NCBI GenBank assembly: GCA_025174535.1
Contig: JALBUN010000010.1
Span: 248,001-312,000, forward strand
DNA length: 64,000 nucleotides
Direction: 5' to 3'
Source: Cantharellus purpuraceus
Lineage: Eukaryota > Basidiomycota > Agaricomycetes > Cantharellales > Hydnaceae
Shown: positions 60,633 through 64,000 of the stretch, piece by piece
Numbering within the stretch: the first letter of the stretch is position 1
Layout of the letters: the number at the start of each line of letters is the position of its first letter
The notes under the pieces: model-generated
Seen by the model: only the letters and a program-made list of their open reading frames with translations
What the model was told of the DNA's origin: nothing
The model's database searches: none
Program-made: the position numbers and the translations under genes

Positions 60633-61912
60633 ATGGAGAACCATCCTCACCGCTCTGACAACACCAAACCGGGCCCGCCCTCGCCAGGTCCTTCACGAAA
60701 GCGTTCCCGGGCCTCCTCAGACGACGAAGACCGGGCCATAGAAGAAAAGCGCATCAAGGCTCGTGAACGACAGCGTCGAAAGCGGGAGCGGGACAGGTCC
60801 GGCCGTGACAAGTCTGGCAACTCTGCCATGAACGCCACGGCTTTTCCACACAACGAAGACGACCCCTCTCAGCAGATGAACGTCTACGGGCCTCCTGTAG
60901 AGCATCTTGCCAACGGCCATGGCCGCGGCCGCTCTGCCGACCTCACAGGATTGTCGCCGGAAGAAGCGGCAAAGAAGGAGCGCATCCGAACAGCGGCGAG
61001 GGAGAGACAACGCAAACACCGTGCGTCCGTTAAAGCGAAACGCATGGCCGAGCTGGGGATGGCCATCGTCAATGCTGGCGGTGGCGTCGAGCAAACGGCG
61101 GTTGGGTACGTGCTCAACGAGCACGGGCAGTATGAGCCCGTCATGGAGGATCCAAACGGCGCACACCATCCCCATGCGCCGCACGAGCCGCCCTTTCCCG
61201 TCCCGCAGCCCCACACCACGCCTGGCCAAACCTTTGCATCAACGTTGCTCTTGTCCTTTTCATGCGCGCCACTACTCAAGCAGCACCTTCTACGTACGCT
61301 GCACATGTCCGATGAAGAGCTGTCATCCTTCGAACCCATCATCGCAGCCGCCTGGGATCATTGGGATCATGAGGTAAATGGGACAGACATCTTTATGCAG
61401 CGCCACACTATTGAAGCACTCTTGTCGTTCAGCGTGCCCTCCACTATGCAGCAGCCGCAGCAGGCGCAAACTCTGACCACAATCCACCCTCTACGTCGTA
61501 TCTTCCACCCCATCCCCCGCCTCACCCCCACTCCCATGCACACTTATATCCTTCGTCTGATTTCCGCGCACGCTTCCACCGACCACTCGTTGCACCCTTT
61601 CCGACGAGTGCTCCGCCCATCTTGCGTCCGGAAAACACCCCTGTGCACCCAGCCAATGGCTCGGTGAACACGAACGGGAGCTATGCGGAACGCCGAGAGC
61701 GAGAGGAGGATTCAGAAGGACAAGATGACCGTGATGACAGGAAGGCCTCGCCTCCAGCACCGACAGCAGATTCGATCGATCCTTCACTGGACGCGGGTGG
61801 TACCAGTGACGTGCGTGGAGAGCGCGAGGTACCTCCGCCCATGGAACAAGTGCGCGTTGCAGATACAGATGCACCACTGGAAAAGCACGAGAGCGGGGTC
61901 CGGGAAGGATAG
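60633..61912 (+). CDS. Conserved-looking basic-region protein of unknown function
   Basis: Two exons, 60633-61373 and 61433-61912, give 406 aa. I recognise no named domain. Two basic segments share the pattern RI.ARERQR: KRIKARERQRRKRERDR at about 39-55 and RIRTAARERQRKHRASVKAKR at about 117-140. They resemble nuclear or DNA/RNA-binding basic regions. A hydrophobic helical block follows (FASTLLLSFSCAPLLKQHLL). The second exon is Pro/His-rich, then acidic. Choosing the splice (gag|gtaaat to ttcag|cgt) links two frames that both look protein-like; without it the first frame runs into a poor tail. Possibly a fungal transcription factor, but that is a guess. Confidence 0.7.
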
Positions 61913-64000
61913 GAACCCTTTTACGTGGCTCGACCCGCCTGTATTCTTTCTCTGTACCCTCGGCTTCACCTTTTTCTTCTCGAATCAGGGTTGTCACAGA
62001 ACCGGGTTGTACCTTTTTAAGCTACCGTCTCGTTTACTCTTCCTGTCCGGAGATGCCTCTCATGTGTCATAATTTTAATGGCTCTTATGCATGATTCCAA
62101 GTGATCTGTGTATTAGTGGTTAGTTAGTGATGTTTCGACACTCAGTCATTCACCTAATTGAGCATCGCCATGACATGGCCACGGTGGTTACACCAGGGTC
62201 GACACGTAAATCCAGGTAAACTCCTTCATTTAAATTAATCCACCATGCCGCATGCCGGAACTTGAAGATGAAATCCCACCGTGTCATCAATCTCGAGATT
62301 TTCAATTCCAGAAATGTAATGGGTTGGTTGGTCTGTCGTTCATGAATTAATCCATCATAGATATTCATGAAAAGTCTCACCGATTCTCGTGGATTTATTT
62401 CACGTGTGTGTATTACTTGCGAGCACTGGCTTTTTTCGCTCGGAGAATGGATCTCCCGCAGCCGCCTGTTTGGATATAATGTCCTTCGGACCCCTGTCGA
62501 CAGGTACCGCTTTAATCCATCTCGATGTGGGGCCAGTGATTTCTGTTGCGGGGCGTCTGATGTCTAATCGGGGGAGCTGCTGGGTCGTTTGCAATGAGTT
62601 CATCGGCGACACGTCGCCAAAAACTCGACCAGATCATGGAGACTCTTGAGATTCGGAGCCCGGGTCCATGCGTGCCAAGGACATATTATACCGACTCTTG
62701 ATTTGGGTGTATCAATAAAGCCGCCGTGATGTATAAACGGCTTTGGGAGGAAAGAGTTGGAGAGGGGGGGATGTGCGTTGGCGAGTGGTGGGTATATGAA
62801 ATCGTCACGGTGACCAAAAGTGTGACTCGCCTTTGTTCGTGTTCCTTTCATCTCTAACCACCATCTGTGGCAGGCACCCTCGCTGTATCCACGTGGAGAA
62901 CCACCATTGCATCACTCGCAACGTAGGCAAAGTTTCTTGCATACCATCCAATGGGTAGCCTCGGCATCTCCGCGACGCTTTTACGCACCCCTCATGCTCG
63001 GACATCAAGAAAGGTTGCGCAAGAGCTTGATGAGAATCTCAATCACCAGTGTGCAAAGTATTCGCTATGCTTCCAATTATTTAAAAGACTTGCAAGCGTG
63101 GCGACATTGCTGCTCGGGATCTTGTGCCGATAAGTCTTTTCTCTGGAAGCGAACTCGATCTGGGATTTGGATCTGGATACATTGCTGAAAATGCAACTGC
63201 GAAATGTGTTTGGTATGGATTTATGCTGCAAGCGCTCTGCTTCTATTAGGCAAGTCAGCAGCGACGTTGCTTTCAAAGCCTTGGACGCCGGAAAGAACGA
63301 ACGTTCAGATGAAAAGGCGTTGTAGCAATAGTTATGTGAGAGGTATCTAGTTTCTATTTCTAAAACTATCCTGATAAACGCAGAAACATGTTCAGGCAGC
63401 TGATAGCATGGTTGCGAAGTGGTAGGAGGGGAAGGAAGCTAATTAAGAGCCCCATCCGCTAGTAAATGATGTGATCGCTTCACATTCAATACGGAGGCCG
63501 TGGCTGACATTCGCCCTCTATGGTGAAATGACACTAATCTTGGTATTCCCTCATAACGGTCGCATCCTAGGCTGTGTTCAAAGCTACATCAAATGTCCGG
63601 TACCGTTATCTACCTGTCTTCAACTGGACTCATTCAAAGGACTTGTTTGAAACTGGACCGCGGGATAAAGTCTAGCTCAAGGATGTCATTGGATTATATT
63701 GATATGTCCGATGATTCATCAGCTGGTAGCTCGTTGTCTCCCCCTCGTGCAGGGCTCCCTTTGGCTTTGGCAGCTTTGAAGACCTGGCAATTCACCGGTC
63801 TGCCCATTGCTAGTAGCTTACTGCATCCTCATCTATCACTGCCGCTAGGCTGTGTGACCCTTGTATCCAGACAATGCTTCAAACCCAATGCCACATAGCT
63901 CAAAACGGTCATGCTGAAACGTACACAGTAATCCAAGCCTTTGCCTCCACCTTGCGAGCCAACATCACATGAAATCTTCTTCCAGCTCCTTTGCTGTTTT
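61913..64000. other. 3'-terminal region of the window without a supported gene
   Basis: About 2.1 kb. Only short open frames are present (for example 62907-63188 and 63593-63898, +), with no recognised motifs or splice continuity. A gene extending past the window end cannot be excluded. Confidence 0.4.

Noticed and set aside
1..64000. tRNA or rRNA genes
   Set aside because: I looked for B-box-like GGTTCGA.TCC with a pairing A-box and acceptor stem and for ribosomal RNA core sequence, and found no convincing case by eye. A tRNA scan would be decisive.

Overview
This window looks like nuclear chromosomal DNA of a basidiomycete fungus, most likely an Agaricomycete. Nearly every recognisable gene is cut by many short introns (about 45-70 bases, GT..AG). 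The gene content fits too: tandem cytochrome P450s, GFA-fold proteins, an NAD-dependent glutamate dehydrogenase, and a fungal Ssr4-type SWI/SNF subunit. All gene models were spliced by eye from frame continuity and splice signals, without transcripts or database searches.

Layout. 1-8.6 kb: two tandem P450 genes (+), a HIT-family hydrolase (+), and an ASCC1/AKAP7-like 2H phosphoesterase (-). About 9-24.5 kb: a gene-free, CpG-depleted transposon island. It holds an LTR-bounded Ty3/gypsy deletion derivative with decayed gag, a chromodomain tail and an extra coding module; a 249-bp fold-back element; two copies of a 3-bp-TSD inverted-repeat element whose empty sites are also in the window; a repeated composite element; split LTR fragments; and a perfect 8 x 20-bp tandem repeat. 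25-29 kb: two GFA-domain genes and a GFA fragment, a broken copy of part of the 2H phosphoesterase gene, and a secreted protein built from a duplicated module (-). 29.8-35.8 kb: a quinone oxidoreductase (+) tail-to-tail with GDH2 (-). 38.4-39.9 kb: Ssr4 (+). 41.2-45.8 kb: TRAPPII subunit Trs130/TRAPPC10 (-), divergent from TRP4 anthranilate phosphoribosyltransferase (+, 46.1-47.3 kb). 47.9-48.4 kb: an unknown gene (-). 50.1-51.9 kb: a secreted protein made of DPNA repeats (+). 52.8-54.0 kb: an SDR oxidoreductase (-). 54.3-56.5 kb: a Vts1-like SAM-domain protein (-). 58.5-60.5 kb: a lipase (+). 60.6-61.9 kb: a basic-region protein of unknown function (+). The last 2 kb show nothing I can support.

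How the genes relate. They do not form one pathway. Most are housekeeping genes (nitrogen metabolism, tryptophan synthesis, Golgi trafficking, chromatin remodelling, RNA binding) mixed with accessory families (P450, GFA, secreted repeat proteins) that show local duplication. I found no clearly undescribed system. The best leads are the two secreted repeat proteins, the empty-site-proven mobile element, the gypsy derivative with its extra module, and the unresolved 40-41 kb stretch.
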